DNA of 64,000 nt from Mixta tenebrionis (GCF_006517625.1 NZ_VHQI01000008.1:111975-175974); one strand, 5' to 3'; positions 17,384 through 26,340 are shown, counted from the stretch's first letter. Notes: generated by a model from the sequence alone, not told the origin. Numbers and translations: made by a program.

Positions 17384-18670
17384 TTAGCGCATGGCGCGAC
17401 GCAGTATGCGCTCGGCCTGACGCTGGAAGTCAGCAGCGGCTTCTTCTACCGTTTTCTGCCCGTAGTCGATGTACTGCAGCGCGGTACCAAACTGGGCGAC
17501 AATCTGCGGATCGTCAAAGTAAGGCGATACGGCGAGTTTGGTCGGCAGGGACTGGGCTAAACGCAGGCCCGCTACCGCCGGATCGCTCTCGCTGACGGCG
17601 CCCGTTTCGGTCAGGTAGCCCCTGGCCGCCTTGCTCAGCGGTACGCCGCGCTCCAGACCCAGCGCTTCCACGCCATCTTTGTTGTTAAGCAGGAAGTTGA
17701 GCAGTTTCGCGGCCGCTTCCGGCTGCTTAGTGGATTTACCGATAGAGAGCATCAGCGCAGGCTTGAAGAACAGCCCGGCATCCGTCGCGCCATCCAGCAT
17801 CGGATAGCTACCCAGCTCCAGTTTGGCCGGCGGCTTCAGGTTATCGGAATATTTCTTGATGGTGGAGTTCCACATATAGGTGCCGCCCCACTCGCCCTGA
17901 ATCCACGGCTTCATCTCATACATGTTGCTCTTGCCAAATGAGGCATAATATTTGGTGTCCGGCATCACGTGGCTGTCGATCAGCTTTTTATACATCTGGA
18001 AGAATTCAACCCACTGCTCTTTGCTGTAGCTGAATTTCTTCGCCTGTTCGTCAATGGCCGGAATATTATATTTCTGCACCATATAGGAGTTCAGCAGCGC
18101 CAGAGTATCCTGGTGCTCCAGCACTACCGGGTAATACTGCTTGCCGAGCTTGCTTTCAAACGTTTTGCCGGCCTCCATCAGCGCTTCCCAGGTTTGCGGA
18201 TATTCAACGCCAGCCTTTTTCCAGACTTCATCGTTGAAGTAGAACACGCGCGCGGTGACGGAAACGGGGATACCGTTCAGTTTGCCGTTAACCGTGGTGG
18301 TCTGCAGCTCGGTCGCATCGAACTGGCTTAAATCGATCACGTCTTTCATTTTGTTCAGATCGTAAAAGCCGTCGCCGTTTTTAGAGAAGATCGGCAGCCA
18401 GTTCCAGTTGGTTTGCATTACGTCCGGCTCAGTCCCGCCGGCGATCTGAGTAGTCAGACGGGAAAGGTGACCATCCCAGCCGGTATATTCGGCCTTCACG
18501 TTGATATCCGGGTTCTGTTTGTGGAACTCTTCAATCGCTTTCAGCGTGACCTGATGGCGGCTGTTGCCGCCCCACCATGACATGCGTAAATCAACATTCT
18601 TTGCCATAGACGGCAGCGCGGTAAGTCCCAAAGTGGCGGAGATTGCGGCGCTTAAAAGCACTTTTTTCAT
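17384..18670 (-). CDS. togB: oligogalacturonide ABC transporter, periplasmic binding protein
   Basis: A 428-residue solute-binding protein with a clear signal peptide (MKKVLLSAAI... with a cut after 'PSMA', about residue 23) and the mature start 'KNVDLRMSWWGGNSRH'. The fold is the sugar-binding type 1 family; aromatic residues such as 'MSWWGG' and 'NWNWLPIF' suit uronate-sugar binding. It would catch oligogalacturonides of two to four residues in the periplasm and hand them to TogMN. It is the last of four tightly spaced genes (togM-togN-togA-togB; 17 bp after togA), the same order as Dickeya togMNAB. A terminator follows. Its place among kdgM, ogl and kduD makes the substrate assignment strong. 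Confidence 0.92.
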   Translation of the reverse strand: MKKVLLSAAISATLGLTALPSMAKNVDLRMSWWGGNSRHQVTLKAIEEFHKQNPDINVKAEYTGWDGHLSRLTTQIAGGTEPDVMQTNWNWLPIFSKNGDGFYDLNKMKDVIDLSQFDATELQTTTVNGKLNGIPVSVTARVFYFNDEVWKKAGVEYPQTWEALMEAGKTFESKLGKQYYPVVLEHQDTLALLNSYMVQKYNIPAIDEQAKKFSYSKEQWVEFFQMYKKLIDSHVMPDTKYYASFGKSNMYEMKPWIQGEWGGTYMWNSTIKKYSDNLKPPAKLELGSYPMLDGATDAGLFFKPALMLSIGKSTKQPEAAAKLLNFLLNNKDGVEALGLERGVPLSKAARGYLTETGAVSESDPAVAGLRLAQSLPTKLAVSPYFDDPQIVAQFGTALQYIDYGQKTVEEAAADFQRQAERILRRAMR

Positions 18671-18687
18671 AATAATACTCCAGTAGG

Positions 18688-19815
18688 TTACAGAGAGATG
18701 TTCTGCTCGGTTTTCGCGTCAAAGATATGACATTTATTCATATCAAATCTGAAATAGACCCGACGATTAAGCCCTTTAGCAATCATAGGCTTAGCTTCAT
18801 CTGACGGAATTCGCGCCGTCAGTTCATAGTCCGCCACTTTCAGGTAGATAAAGAACTCATGGCCCATGTTTTCCACGCGGACCATCTCGCCGCTGCAGCC
18901 GCCTTCAGCAAAAGGCTCATCCGCTACCGAAACGAATTCCGGGCGCACGCCGTAAAATACGTCCTGTCCTTTATGATCGAGCACTTTCTCCTGCTTGCTG
19001 GCTGACAGCGGCATCGTTTCGTTGCCGATAGTCAGATGCAGACGCCCGTCATGCTCCACCAGTTTTGAGGTGCGGATGTTCATTTCCGGCGCGCCGATAA
19101 AGCCCGCCACGAACATATTTTTCGGCTTGTGATACAGATTGTCCGGGGTATCCACCTGCATGATGTGGCCCAGCTTCATTACGCAGATTCTGTCGCCCAT
19201 GGTCATCGCTTCGGTCTGATCGTGGGTAACATAAACGGTGGTCGCAGGCTTACCGGATTTCTTCAGCTGCTTATGCAGATCGGAGATGCGGATACGCATC
19301 GAGGCGCGCAGTTTGGCGTCAAGGTTAGAGAGCGGTTCGTCGAACAGGAACACGTCCGGTTTCTTCACGATGGCGCGGCCTACCGCGACGCGCTGCGCCT
19401 GACCGCCGGAGAGCTGGCGCGGCAGACGATCCATCAGCTCTTCCAGCTCAAGGATTTTGGCCGCTTCGTTAACCTGCTGTTCAATCTGATCTTTCGGCAG
19501 CTTGCTCAGCTTGAGGCCGAAGGCCAGGTTTTCCCGTACGGTCATATGCGGGTAGAGCGCATAGTTCTGGAACACCATCGCAATGCCGCGCTCTTTCGGC
19601 GCCAGGTTGTTAACGATCTTATCGCCGATGCGTACTTCACCGCCGCTGATGGTTTCCAGACCGGCCAGCATACGCAGAGTGGTGGATTTGGCGCAGCCGG
19701 ACGGGCCGACGATGACCATAAACTCACCTTCTGCGATTTTCAGGTCGATACCATGTACCGCTTTGAAGCCGTTGGAGTAAACTTTTTCCAGTTTGTTGAA
19801 AATAACTTCAGCCAT
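18688..19815 (-). CDS. togA: oligogalacturonide ABC transporter, ATP-binding subunit
   Basis: A 375-residue ATPase of the UgpC/MalK/MsmX class that drives import through TogMN. Walker A is 'GPSGCAKST' (residues 38-46), the signature is 'LSGGQAQRVAVGR', Walker B is 'DVFLFDEPLSNLD', and 'VTHDQTEAMTMGD' carries the switch histidine. The C-terminal third is the TOBE/OB-fold regulatory domain typical of carbohydrate importers. The gene is 12 bp from togN and 17 bp from togB, so the four genes form one operon. An AGAGGG site precedes ATG 19815. It acts on the cytosolic face of the inner membrane. Confidence 0.94.
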   Translation of the reverse strand: MAEVIFNKLEKVYSNGFKAVHGIDLKIAEGEFMVIVGPSGCAKSTTLRMLAGLETISGGEVRIGDKIVNNLAPKERGIAMVFQNYALYPHMTVRENLAFGLKLSKLPKDQIEQQVNEAAKILELEELMDRLPRQLSGGQAQRVAVGRAIVKKPDVFLFDEPLSNLDAKLRASMRIRISDLHKQLKKSGKPATTVYVTHDQTEAMTMGDRICVMKLGHIMQVDTPDNLYHKPKNMFVAGFIGAPEMNIRTSKLVEHDGRLHLTIGNETMPLSASKQEKVLDHKGQDVFYGVRPEFVSVADEPFAEGGCSGEMVRVENMGHEFFIYLKVADYELTARIPSDEAKPMIAKGLNRRVYFRFDMNKCHIFDAKTEQNISL

Positions 19816-19827
19816 GATATTTCCCTC

Positions 19828-20736
19828 TTAACCTTTAATTCCGCTGCTGGTAACGCCCTGTACGAAGTGACGCTGCGCCAGGAAGAACACGATGATGGAT
19901 GGCAGAATGGAGATGCTCGCCATTGCCAGAATTTCGTTCCACGGCGCACCTTCGGTGACGTCGATGGACATTTTAAGAGCCAGTGCAATCGGGTACTTAT
20001 CCACGCTGTAGACATAGATCAGCGGGCCGATAAAGTCGTTCATTGACCACATGAACTGGAACAGCGCGACAGAGATGATGGCTGGTTTCAGAATCGGCAC
20101 CACCACGTACCAGAGCACCTGAAAAGAGTTACAGCCGTCAATCTGCGCCGCCTCTTCCATATCACGCGGTACGCCGCGCAGGAACTGGATCAGCATGAAG
20201 ACGAAGAACCCTTGCGTGGCGAAGGCCAGCGGCAGATAGAGCGGCAGATAGCTGTCCAGCATGCCCATTTCACGGAACATCAGGTACTGAGGAATCAGCA
20301 GTACGGTGCTCGGCAGCAGCATGGTGGTGATCAGCGTCGCGAACCAGAATTTCTTCCACGGAATCTCGAAGCGGGCGAAGCCGTACGCCACGATGGTGGA
20401 GGAGATAATGGTCAGGATCACTTTGGGAATCACATACTTGAAGGTATTCAGCATGTAATGCCCGAAGTTGTATTCGGTGCCGGTTTTCCAGCCGTTAATA
20501 AACCCTTCCCAGGTAGCGTGGGCCGGCCACAGGCTCATGGTGGAGAAGATCTCATGGTTCGGCTTGAACGATGCCGAGAACATCCATGCCAGCGGGTAAA
20601 GCATCAGCAGACCGACGATCAACAGCACGATGTAACGAATGGTCCGGCTAATTTTTTCACGACGCATGGTACGGGCAACTTCACGTTCCGCTACTTCCAT
20701 TGCTGTCGACAGTTGACTTTGCTGGATATCAGCCAT
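19828..20736 (-). CDS. togN: oligogalacturonide ABC transporter, permease subunit TogN
   Basis: A 302-residue permease with six membrane segments. The ATPase-docking loop is 'MEEAAQIDGCNSFQVLWYV', the EAA motif of sugar permeases. I placed the start at ATG 20736 (MADIQQSQLS) because GGGAGG lies just upstream; the frame stays open for 26 more codons but that part lies inside togM and has no ribosome site. The start overlaps the end of togM by 8 bp, which suggests coupled translation and equal subunit amounts. The N-terminus has a short charged cytosolic arm before the first membrane segment. Confidence 0.92.
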   Translation of the reverse strand: MADIQQSQLSTAMEVAEREVARTMRREKISRTIRYIVLLIVGLLMLYPLAWMFSASFKPNHEIFSTMSLWPAHATWEGFINGWKTGTEYNFGHYMLNTFKYVIPKVILTIISSTIVAYGFARFEIPWKKFWFATLITTMLLPSTVLLIPQYLMFREMGMLDSYLPLYLPLAFATQGFFVFMLIQFLRGVPRDMEEAAQIDGCNSFQVLWYVVVPILKPAIISVALFQFMWSMNDFIGPLIYVYSVDKYPIALALKMSIDVTEGAPWNEILAMASISILPSIIVFFLAQRHFVQGVTSSGIKG

Positions 20737-21619
20737 TTTTGCCTCCCTTATCTGCGGAGTAGAACACCCAGTATTTCGATGATTTAAAGGAAATAGCGGC
20801 AAACACGGCGACAACCAGGAACAACACCCAGGCCAGCGCAGCGCCGTAGCCCATGTCGAAGTACTTGAACGCGGTATCGTAGATGTAGAGCGAGAACAGG
20901 TAAGTTGAGTAAGTCGGGCCGCCGCCGGTAATGACGTACGGACCGGTAAACTCCTGGAACGCCTGGGTGGTCTGCATAATAAAGTTGAAGAAGATCACCG
21001 GCGTAATCAGCGGTACGGTCACTTTCAGGAACATCTGCCACTTAGAGGCGCCGTCAATCATTGCCGCTTCATACTGAGACTGCGGCACGTTTTGCAGCGC
21101 GGCGAGGAAGATCACCATCGCAGAGCCAAACTGCCATACGCGCAGCAGGGTAACGGACATCAGCGCCAGCGACGGCTCGCCCAGCCAGTTGACCGGATCA
21201 AAACCCAGCACGCCGATAAAGTTGTTCAGCAAACCATCGATAGCAAACAGCGCACGCCACAGCACGGCGATAGCTACAGAGCTGCCGAGGATGGAAGGAA
21301 TGTAGTAAGCGGTACGGAAAAAGCCGATGCCGCGCAGTTTAAAGTTCAGGACGAAAGCAATACCCAGCGCGAAGGCCAGCTTCAGCGGAATCGTCAGGAA
21401 TACATAGGCAAAGGTTACGCCCATCGATTTCCAGAAGAGCGCATCTTCGGCCAGCATGTAGCGATAGTTTTCAATGCCGTTAAATTGCGGCGGACTCATC
21501 AGATCGTAATCAGTAAAACTGAGGAAGAACGATGAAACGAAAGGGAAAGCCGTAAAGAGAATCAACCCAATAATATAGGGTGATATCCAGGCTAGCCCCA
21601 GGAGTTTGTTTTCATTCAT
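20729..21619 (-). CDS. togM: oligogalacturonide ABC transporter, permease subunit TogM
   Basis: A 296-residue permease, first gene of the togMNAB operon, with six membrane segments and the docking motif 'QYEAAMIDGASKWQMFLKV'. With TogN it forms the inner-membrane channel for oligogalacturonides. The ATG at 21619 opens 'MNENKLLGLAWISPYIIG'. The upstream 1.3 kb, shared with the divergent kdgM, holds KdgR-like boxes at 21821 and 21898 that lie about 205 and 280 bp from the start, so repression by KdgR is likely. Confidence 0.92.
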   Translation of the reverse strand: MNENKLLGLAWISPYIIGLILFTAFPFVSSFFLSFTDYDLMSPPQFNGIENYRYMLAEDALFWKSMGVTFAYVFLTIPLKLAFALGIAFVLNFKLRGIGFFRTAYYIPSILGSSVAIAVLWRALFAIDGLLNNFIGVLGFDPVNWLGEPSLALMSVTLLRVWQFGSAMVIFLAALQNVPQSQYEAAMIDGASKWQMFLKVTVPLITPVIFFNFIMQTTQAFQEFTGPYVITGGGPTYSTYLFSLYIYDTAFKYFDMGYGAALAWVLFLVVAVFAAISFKSSKYWVFYSADKGGKNG

Positions 21620-21820
21620 ACATACCTACCTGGCAAACAAGTTTGTTAATGGATTCGGTAATGAAGCAGCTCCGTACGGTCACAGCGGAGAGCTACGGTA
21701 TCTGGTGGCGGCTTGCCATGCGGCGATTCCCCATAACGTGTTGAAACAAAAAGCGAAATGATGCGGATCCCATCTAACTCAGATTCCGTTTCATATTTTT
21801 TGTCGCTTTGGCATTAATTT

Positions 21821-21837
21821 ATAAAACGTCGTTTTAA
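21821..21837. promoter_or_regulatory. KdgR-like operator upstream of togMNAB
   Basis: Core AAAAC-GTC-GTTTT (21823-21835), a perfect inverted repeat with AT-rich flanks, about 205 bp upstream of the togM start. Confidence 0.65.
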
Positions 21838-21897
21838 TTTTATTTTATTGCTATTTGTTTCCACGTCATTCAAATCATGACAGAAGTGTGATCCACG

Positions 21898-21914
21898 TCG
21901 AAACGCTGTTTCAA
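21898..21914. promoter_or_regulatory. second KdgR-like operator upstream of togMNAB
   Basis: Core GAAAC-GCT-GTTTC (21900-21912), a perfect palindrome, 77 bp from the first box (about seven helical turns), which would suit binding on the same face or looping. Confidence 0.65.
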
Positions 21915-22576
21915 AAATATGAGGGGGGCGGCATTTTTGCTACCGGACTATTGAGTCCGGCGCAAAAAGCGAGGCAATAAAAAAGTGTTTCCCCGCGCTG
22001 AGAGCGCCGGATTTATTGCTGCCGAACGTCGCTTCTATTAACAGAAAGATAAAAAAAATGCCCCATCGGACAAAACTTATGCCGGTAAATGCGCATCGAC
22101 GCCGGTTATTTAGCCGTACCGGCTGGCAGTGTTTGCTGATGTAGACCGCAGCGGTAAATTTATCGCCGGAAATAATAGCGTTAATGGCATCGTTTTCCCT
22201 GATAGATAAAACCCTGCCGGGAATCCGCTTCAGTAAAATTGCTCATCGCCAGGCGGGGCGACTGAAGATTAATAGTTTACCATAATGAATCTATGACCTG
22301 CTGCCCGACAAACAGTAAAGCCGGGCTTATAACAACAGGCGGTTGAACCTGCCAGCAAGTTTAACGGTAGTTTATTTATCCCCCGATAGCTATGGCATGG
22401 ATCACTAACCAGGACAATCCTTACATCAAACTAAAAAAGCTTTCGACTTAATCAGCAAACAGAATAAAGAAATCCAGTTAACCTTATGATTTAAAAGAAA
22501 ATATTTGGATAAGACTATCTTTATGGCGGGCACATAACTTATTTAAACGGCGAAATAAAAATTTGAGATCTGCAAC

Positions 22577-22593
22577 TCAAAACAGCATTTCAT
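22577..22593. promoter_or_regulatory. KdgR-like operator upstream of kdgM
   Basis: Core AAAAC-AGC-ATTTC (22579-22591), one base away from the RAAAC-N3-GTTTY pattern, about 325 bp before the kdgM start. Confidence 0.45.
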
Positions 22594-22917
22594 TTTGTGT
22601 AAAATTCCTTTCCAAGATTTACAGAGCGAAAACTTTACCATAAACCAGGGTGACAATACCTAATGGGAAGGTTCCAGCATAATAACGCTACAGGGTTCAG
22701 ATAACCAGCCTTACTGCTGCTGCGCAGCGCGCCGCCAGCCGTAACCAGAAAAGTTATTACTGTCTGCCTGATAAGCAAACGGCGGCAGCCTGCCCGGCGT
22801 TATTCGGTTCCTTAAAAGAAATTAAAAATCAGTTCTTATTTTTATAAACAAATAAACATTCTCTGCAGCAAAGCCGGGAAAACATTTTACACTTGAACTC
22901 TATAATAAGAGGTTTAT

Positions 22918-23619
22918 ATGTTGCGCTCACTGTTATTGATTACTATCCCTGTAATGAGTTTTGCCGCGCAGGCGGTTACGATTGATTACCGTCATGAAAT
23001 GAATGACAGCGGAGGTAATAATCATAAAGACAGACTGTTGTTGTCTCACCGTTTCGCCAATGGATTCGGACTTTCACTGGAAGGGAAATGGAAAGGCACG
23101 CAGAACAAAGATAAAGCCTATCATGAAACCGCCAGTAACGGCACCGAAGTGGTTGCCAGCTACGTTCATAAGATCGATCCCACTTTCCAGATCGAGCCGG
23201 GCTTCTCGCTGGGCAGCGGCTCTTCATCCAATAACTATCGCCCTTATCTGCGTGGTAAAGCGAATATTACCAGCGATTTCAGCACCTCGCTGCGCTACCG
23301 CCCTTACTATAAGCGCAACACCGCTAACATCGGCACTAAAAAGGATACTACCGAGAAAGGTTATAACCTGACCATGGTTTTATCCTATAAATTCCTGCAA
23401 AACTATCAGCTTGATTATGAAATTGATTATAAAAAAGCAACCTCTGACGGCGTGATCATTGCCAACAATAAGAACGAAGACTGGACCCACGATTTCAAAT
23501 TAACCTATAAGCTCGATAAAAACTGGGCGCCTTATGCGGCCATCGGTAACGTTTCAGGTAACAAGCTGACCGATGAAAGGCAGACCCGCTACCGCGTCGG
23601 CGTGAAATACTCTTTCTAA
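22918..23619 (+). CDS. kdgM: oligogalacturonate-specific porin KdgM
   Basis: A 233-residue outer-membrane beta-barrel of the KdgM family, which lets oligogalacturonides cross the outer membrane. The signal peptide is MLRSLLLITIPVMSFAAQA, cut before 'VTIDYRHEMND'. The mature part alternates short amphipathic strands, ends in the obligatory C-terminal Phe ('RVGVKYSF') and carries many Lys/Arg residues suited to an anionic sugar path. Length fits the family (about 236). AAGAGG stands just before the ATG. It is transcribed away from togMNAB, and a periplasmic pectate lyase gene follows 65 bp later after a weak hairpin, so the three steps of entry, cutting and uptake are encoded side by side. Confidence 0.93.
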   Translation: MLRSLLLITIPVMSFAAQAVTIDYRHEMNDSGGNNHKDRLLLSHRFANGFGLSLEGKWKGTQNKDKAYHETASNGTEVVASYVHKIDPTFQIEPGFSLGSGSSSNNYRPYLRGKANITSDFSTSLRYRPYYKRNTANIGTKKDTTEKGYNLTMVLSYKFLQNYQLDYEIDYKKATSDGVIIANNKNEDWTHDFKLTYKLDKNWAPYAAIGNVSGNKLTDERQTRYRVGVKYSF

Positions 23620-23632
23620 TCAACCACCTGTC

Positions 23633-23664
23633 AAAAAGCTGAGCGTAAAAAACGGCTCGGCTTT
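23633..23664 (+). terminator. hairpin between kdgM and the PL2 lyase gene
   Basis: AAAAGCTGAGC can pair with GCTCGGCTTTT (one G-T pair), followed by a short T tract. It may be an attenuator, since the next gene follows only about 20 bp later. Confidence 0.55.
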
Positions 23665-23684
23665 TCCTGTTACGTATGAGGTAA

Positions 23685-25397
23685 ATGATGAAACTATCTG
23701 GTTTAGCGGTGATAGTGAGTTTATTTAGCATCTTCCCGCACTATTCACAGGCACAGGAGAGTTTGCGCCTTAACAGCGTTAAGGAATTCGCAGACGCGGT
23801 AATCAGTAAAGGAAAAAGTAACGTCCATCCGCAGGCTCCGCTGCTTGCCGATGGCATCGATCCACGAACCGGCAAGCAGATGGAGTGGATTTTTCCTGAC
23901 GGCAAAGTCGCGGTACTGTCAAATTTCTCTGCGCAGCAAAACTTTATGCGCGTGCTGGTAGGTTTAAGCAACCTGACCGGCGATGAAAAATATAAACAGC
24001 TGGCCGAAGATAACGTTCGCTACTATTTCAATCACTACCAGGATGAAAGCGGCCTGTTGTTATGGGGCGGCCACCGGTTCGTCGATCTGAATACGCTGCA
24101 GCCGGAAGGCCCCAGCGAAAAAGAGCAGGTTCATGAGCTAAAAAACGCTTATCCCTGGTACGATCTGATGTTCTCAGTGGATAAGCAGGCCACGGTGAAA
24201 TTTATCCGCGCGTTCTGGAATGCGCACGTTTACGACTGGAAAATTCTTGAAACCAGCCGCCACGGCGAATATGGCAAAGCGCAAGGGAAGCTGTGGGACA
24301 ACGCATTTGAGCAACAGCCGCCGTTTTTCGCGACGAAAGGGCTGAGCTTCCTTAACGCCGGCAATGACCTGATCTATTCCGCCTCGATGTTATATAAGTA
24401 CAACCATGAAGACGGGGCGCTGGTTTGGGCTAAACGCCTTGCGGAACAGTATGTTCTGCCAAGAGATAAGAAAACCGGCCTCGGCGTTTACCAGTTTACC
24501 CAGGCGCTGAAACGGGCTGAAACCACCGACGACGGCGATACCCATTCAAAATATGGCGATCGCGCCCAGCGACAGTTCGGCCCTGAATTCGGCCCTGACG
24601 CGCTGGAAGGCAATATGATGCTGAAAGGCAGAACGAGTACGCTGTACTCGGAAAATGCCCTGATGCAGCTGGCGCTGGCTAAATCGCTGGGTAAAGATGG
24701 GGAAGACATTAAAAAATGGACGCTTGATGGTTTGATCGCCTTTGCCAACTGGGCATACGATGAAGACAGCAATACGTTCCGTCCTATGCTGGCCAACGGC
24801 AGCGATCTTTCCGGCTATGTCCTGAAACGCGACGGCTACTATGGCAAAAAAGGGAAAGTGCTGACGCCCTACCCCGCCGGCAATGAGTTTCTGCTCTCCT
24901 ACGCCAGGGCCTGGACGCTTGATGCTAACCCGCAGCTGTGGAAGGTGGCGCGCGGTATCGCCAAAGGACAGGATCTTGGTGATATCGGCGAACCCGGCGG
25001 CGCCAACAGCAAGCTGAACATGGCGACCAGTAATAAAGAGCCCTATGCGATTTTTGCGCTGATTGACCTCTGGCAATCAAGCGGTCAGAAAGGCTATCTG
25101 GAACTGGCGGATAAAATCGCTCAGAACATCATCTCAACCCAGCGCATTAACGGTTTCTTTATCGACGATCCGCAATATATCTATGCCAATATCGATCATA
25201 TTGCGCCATATGCGCTGCTGGCGCTTGAAGCCGCCTGGCAGAACAAGCCCGATGCCGTGGCGCCCTTCCTTAACGGCGCCGGCTTTACGGAAGGCGCCTA
25301 TCGTCTGCAGGATGGCAGCATTCGCTATTCCACCCGCGATGATGAGCTGTTCAAATTAAAGCCTGGCGAAATGCTTAAGCCTAACGGTAAACGTTAA
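23685..25397 (+). CDS. periplasmic pectate lyase, family PL2
   Basis: A 570-residue family PL2 pectate lyase, an (alpha/alpha)7-barrel enzyme that cuts polygalacturonate by beta-elimination. An N-terminal signal peptide ('MMKLSGLAVIVSLFSIFPHYSQAQ', cut after about residue 24; positions 1-24) places it in the periplasm, as for Yersinia YePL2A, in contrast with cytosolic PelW. Characteristic blocks include 'LLLWGGHRFVDL', 'HELKNAYPWYDLMF' and 'GYVLKRDGYYGKKG'. It probably shortens oligomers admitted by KdgM to the size TogB takes. GAGGT precedes the ATG at 23685; ATG 23688 is an equal alternative. A strong terminator ends the transcript. Confidence 0.9.
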   Translation: MMKLSGLAVIVSLFSIFPHYSQAQESLRLNSVKEFADAVISKGKSNVHPQAPLLADGIDPRTGKQMEWIFPDGKVAVLSNFSAQQNFMRVLVGLSNLTGDEKYKQLAEDNVRYYFNHYQDESGLLLWGGHRFVDLNTLQPEGPSEKEQVHELKNAYPWYDLMFSVDKQATVKFIRAFWNAHVYDWKILETSRHGEYGKAQGKLWDNAFEQQPPFFATKGLSFLNAGNDLIYSASMLYKYNHEDGALVWAKRLAEQYVLPRDKKTGLGVYQFTQALKRAETTDDGDTHSKYGDRAQRQFGPEFGPDALEGNMMLKGRTSTLYSENALMQLALAKSLGKDGEDIKKWTLDGLIAFANWAYDEDSNTFRPMLANGSDLSGYVLKRDGYYGKKGKVLTPYPAGNEFLLSYARAWTLDANPQLWKVARGIAKGQDLGDIGEPGGANSKLNMATSNKEPYAIFALIDLWQSSGQKGYLELADKIAQNIISTQRINGFFIDDPQYIYANIDHIAPYALLALEAAWQNKPDAVAPFLNGAGFTEGAYRLQDGSIRYSTRDDELFKLKPGEMLKPNGKR

Positions 25398-25410
25398 TTT
25401 TTCGCAGCAA

Positions 25411-25442
25411 AAAGGCAGGATGATCGCATCCTGCCTTTTTTA
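25411..25442 (+). terminator. Rho-independent terminator of the PL2 lyase gene
   Basis: GGCAGGATG-ATCG-CATCCTGCC (25414-25435) followed by six T. Confidence 0.92.
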
Positions 25443-25473
25443 TATGCGCGGTTAACAGAAGCGCCTGCCCTGG

Positions 25474-25699
25474 ATGATTTCCACACGTTACCCGCTGCCG
25501 GCGAAAATGCGCTTCTTCGCTTATTTCCACGCATTATCCGCTGCCGGCGGGGCGCGCTTCTTCGCTTATTTCCACGCATTATCCGCTGCCGGCGGGGCGC
25601 GCTTCTTCGCTTATTTCCACGCATTATCCGCTGCCGGCGGGGCGCGCTTCTTCGCTTATTTCCACGCGTTATCCGCTGCCGGCGAGAGAGCGCTTCTTC
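25474..25699. repeat. 45-bp tandem repeat, five copies
   Basis: Copies start at 25474 (diverged), 25519, 25564, 25609 and 25654 (the last 46 bp and slightly changed). Each holds TTTCCACGCATTATCCGCTG and CGCGCTTCTTCGC. Because the unit is 15 codons long, the plus strand has a 102-codon frame repeating FFAYFHALSAAGGAR, but there is no ribosome site and the frame runs antisense into the next gene, so I treat it as noncoding. The array ends 2 bp before the stop codon of the convergent LuxR-type gene. Confidence 0.93.
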
Positions 25700-25701
25700 G
25701 C

Positions 25702-26250
25702 TCAGGTAGCGCTATTCAGCGCGCCGCTACTGTACAGCACGCACAGCTCCTGAATGCTTTTTGTCCCGGTTCGCTTCATTAATCCGCTGCGCTGCACGCT
25801 TACGGTGCTGGGACTGACGCTACGCATGCTGGCAATCTCATCAATGGAATAGCCGCGTAGCGTTAAGCGCATTATCTGCTGTTCTGCGCGAGTAAACTTA
25901 AACAGATTCTGCGTATCGCTTACCGCTGCGTTTTGCGCCTGCAGCGTCTCCATTACCGTCAGCGCCTGGCGCAGCTCGCTAACCGCTAACCGTTCGGAGA
26001 GGCACAGTATGGTCAGATCGGGATACAGGCGCTTCAGGATAGAGAAGTAACGATCCGGAGAGATAAAAATGGCGTAGTTATGAGGAGGATGCTGCGTCAG
26101 GTATGAAAACATCTCCGCAAGGTCCATTCCGGCGGTCACGTAAATACACAGATTTAACGGCGGAGAATAGCTACGGTGACGCTTCGCTATCTCGCGCATT
26201 ATCGCTTTCACTCCACAAATGTAAAAAGAGTCCTTCCCAAAGACATTCAT
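25702..26250 (-). CDS. LuxR-type HTH transcriptional regulator
   Basis: A 182-residue DNA-binding protein. The C-terminal 65 residues are a LuxR/FixJ helix-turn-helix ('TRAEQQIMRLTLRGYSIDEI' followed by 'SMRSVSPSTVSVQRSGLMKR'). The N-terminal part ('LNLCIYVTAGMDLAEMF', 'YAIFISPDRYFSILKRLYP') resembles the decayed receiver-like domains of RcsA/BglJ-type regulators and shows no phospho-acceptor pattern. I cannot name the family member. Its promoter region repeats the KdgR/CRP module of the ogl promoter, and it closes the pectin block, so a role in control of pectin use or plant contact is a fair inference. ATG 26250 opens MNVFGKDSFYICG. Confidence 0.8.
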   Translation of the reverse strand: MNVFGKDSFYICGVKAIMREIAKRHRSYSPPLNLCIYVTAGMDLAEMFSYLTQHPPHNYAIFISPDRYFSILKRLYPDLTILCLSERLAVSELRQALTVMETLQAQNAAVSDTQNLFKFTRAEQQIMRLTLRGYSIDEIASMRSVSPSTVSVQRSGLMKRTGTKSIQELCVLYSSGALNSAT

Positions 26251-26340
26251 ACATTCTCCCAGAGATAAAGGCTTTTTTCTTTTTAGTTTTCAGAAGCAAA
26301 GATACGCACCGCTCCTTTTTAAAATAATTTCATTAATTTA

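Larger units (their letters stand above)
21620..22917. other. 1.3-kb AT-rich region between divergent togM and kdgM
   Basis: No convincing gene. It holds three KdgR-like boxes (entries at 21821, 21898 and 22577), a 7-bp hairpin CCGGACT/AGTCCGG (21943-21960), and long AT-rich runs. A piece at about 22072-22115 resembles the sequence at about 57472-57510 (shared CTTATGCCGGTAAAT). Its size is unusual for a simple divergent promoter; lost genes or unannotated small RNAs are possible but I see no proof. Confidence 0.6.

Noticed and set aside
19129..20046. 305-codon open frame on the plus strand
   Set aside because: Antisense to togA and the end of togN; no ribosome site or recognisable domain.
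25474..25782. 102-codon repeat protein on the plus strand
   Set aside because: No ribosome site, and the frame ends antisense inside the LuxR-type gene.
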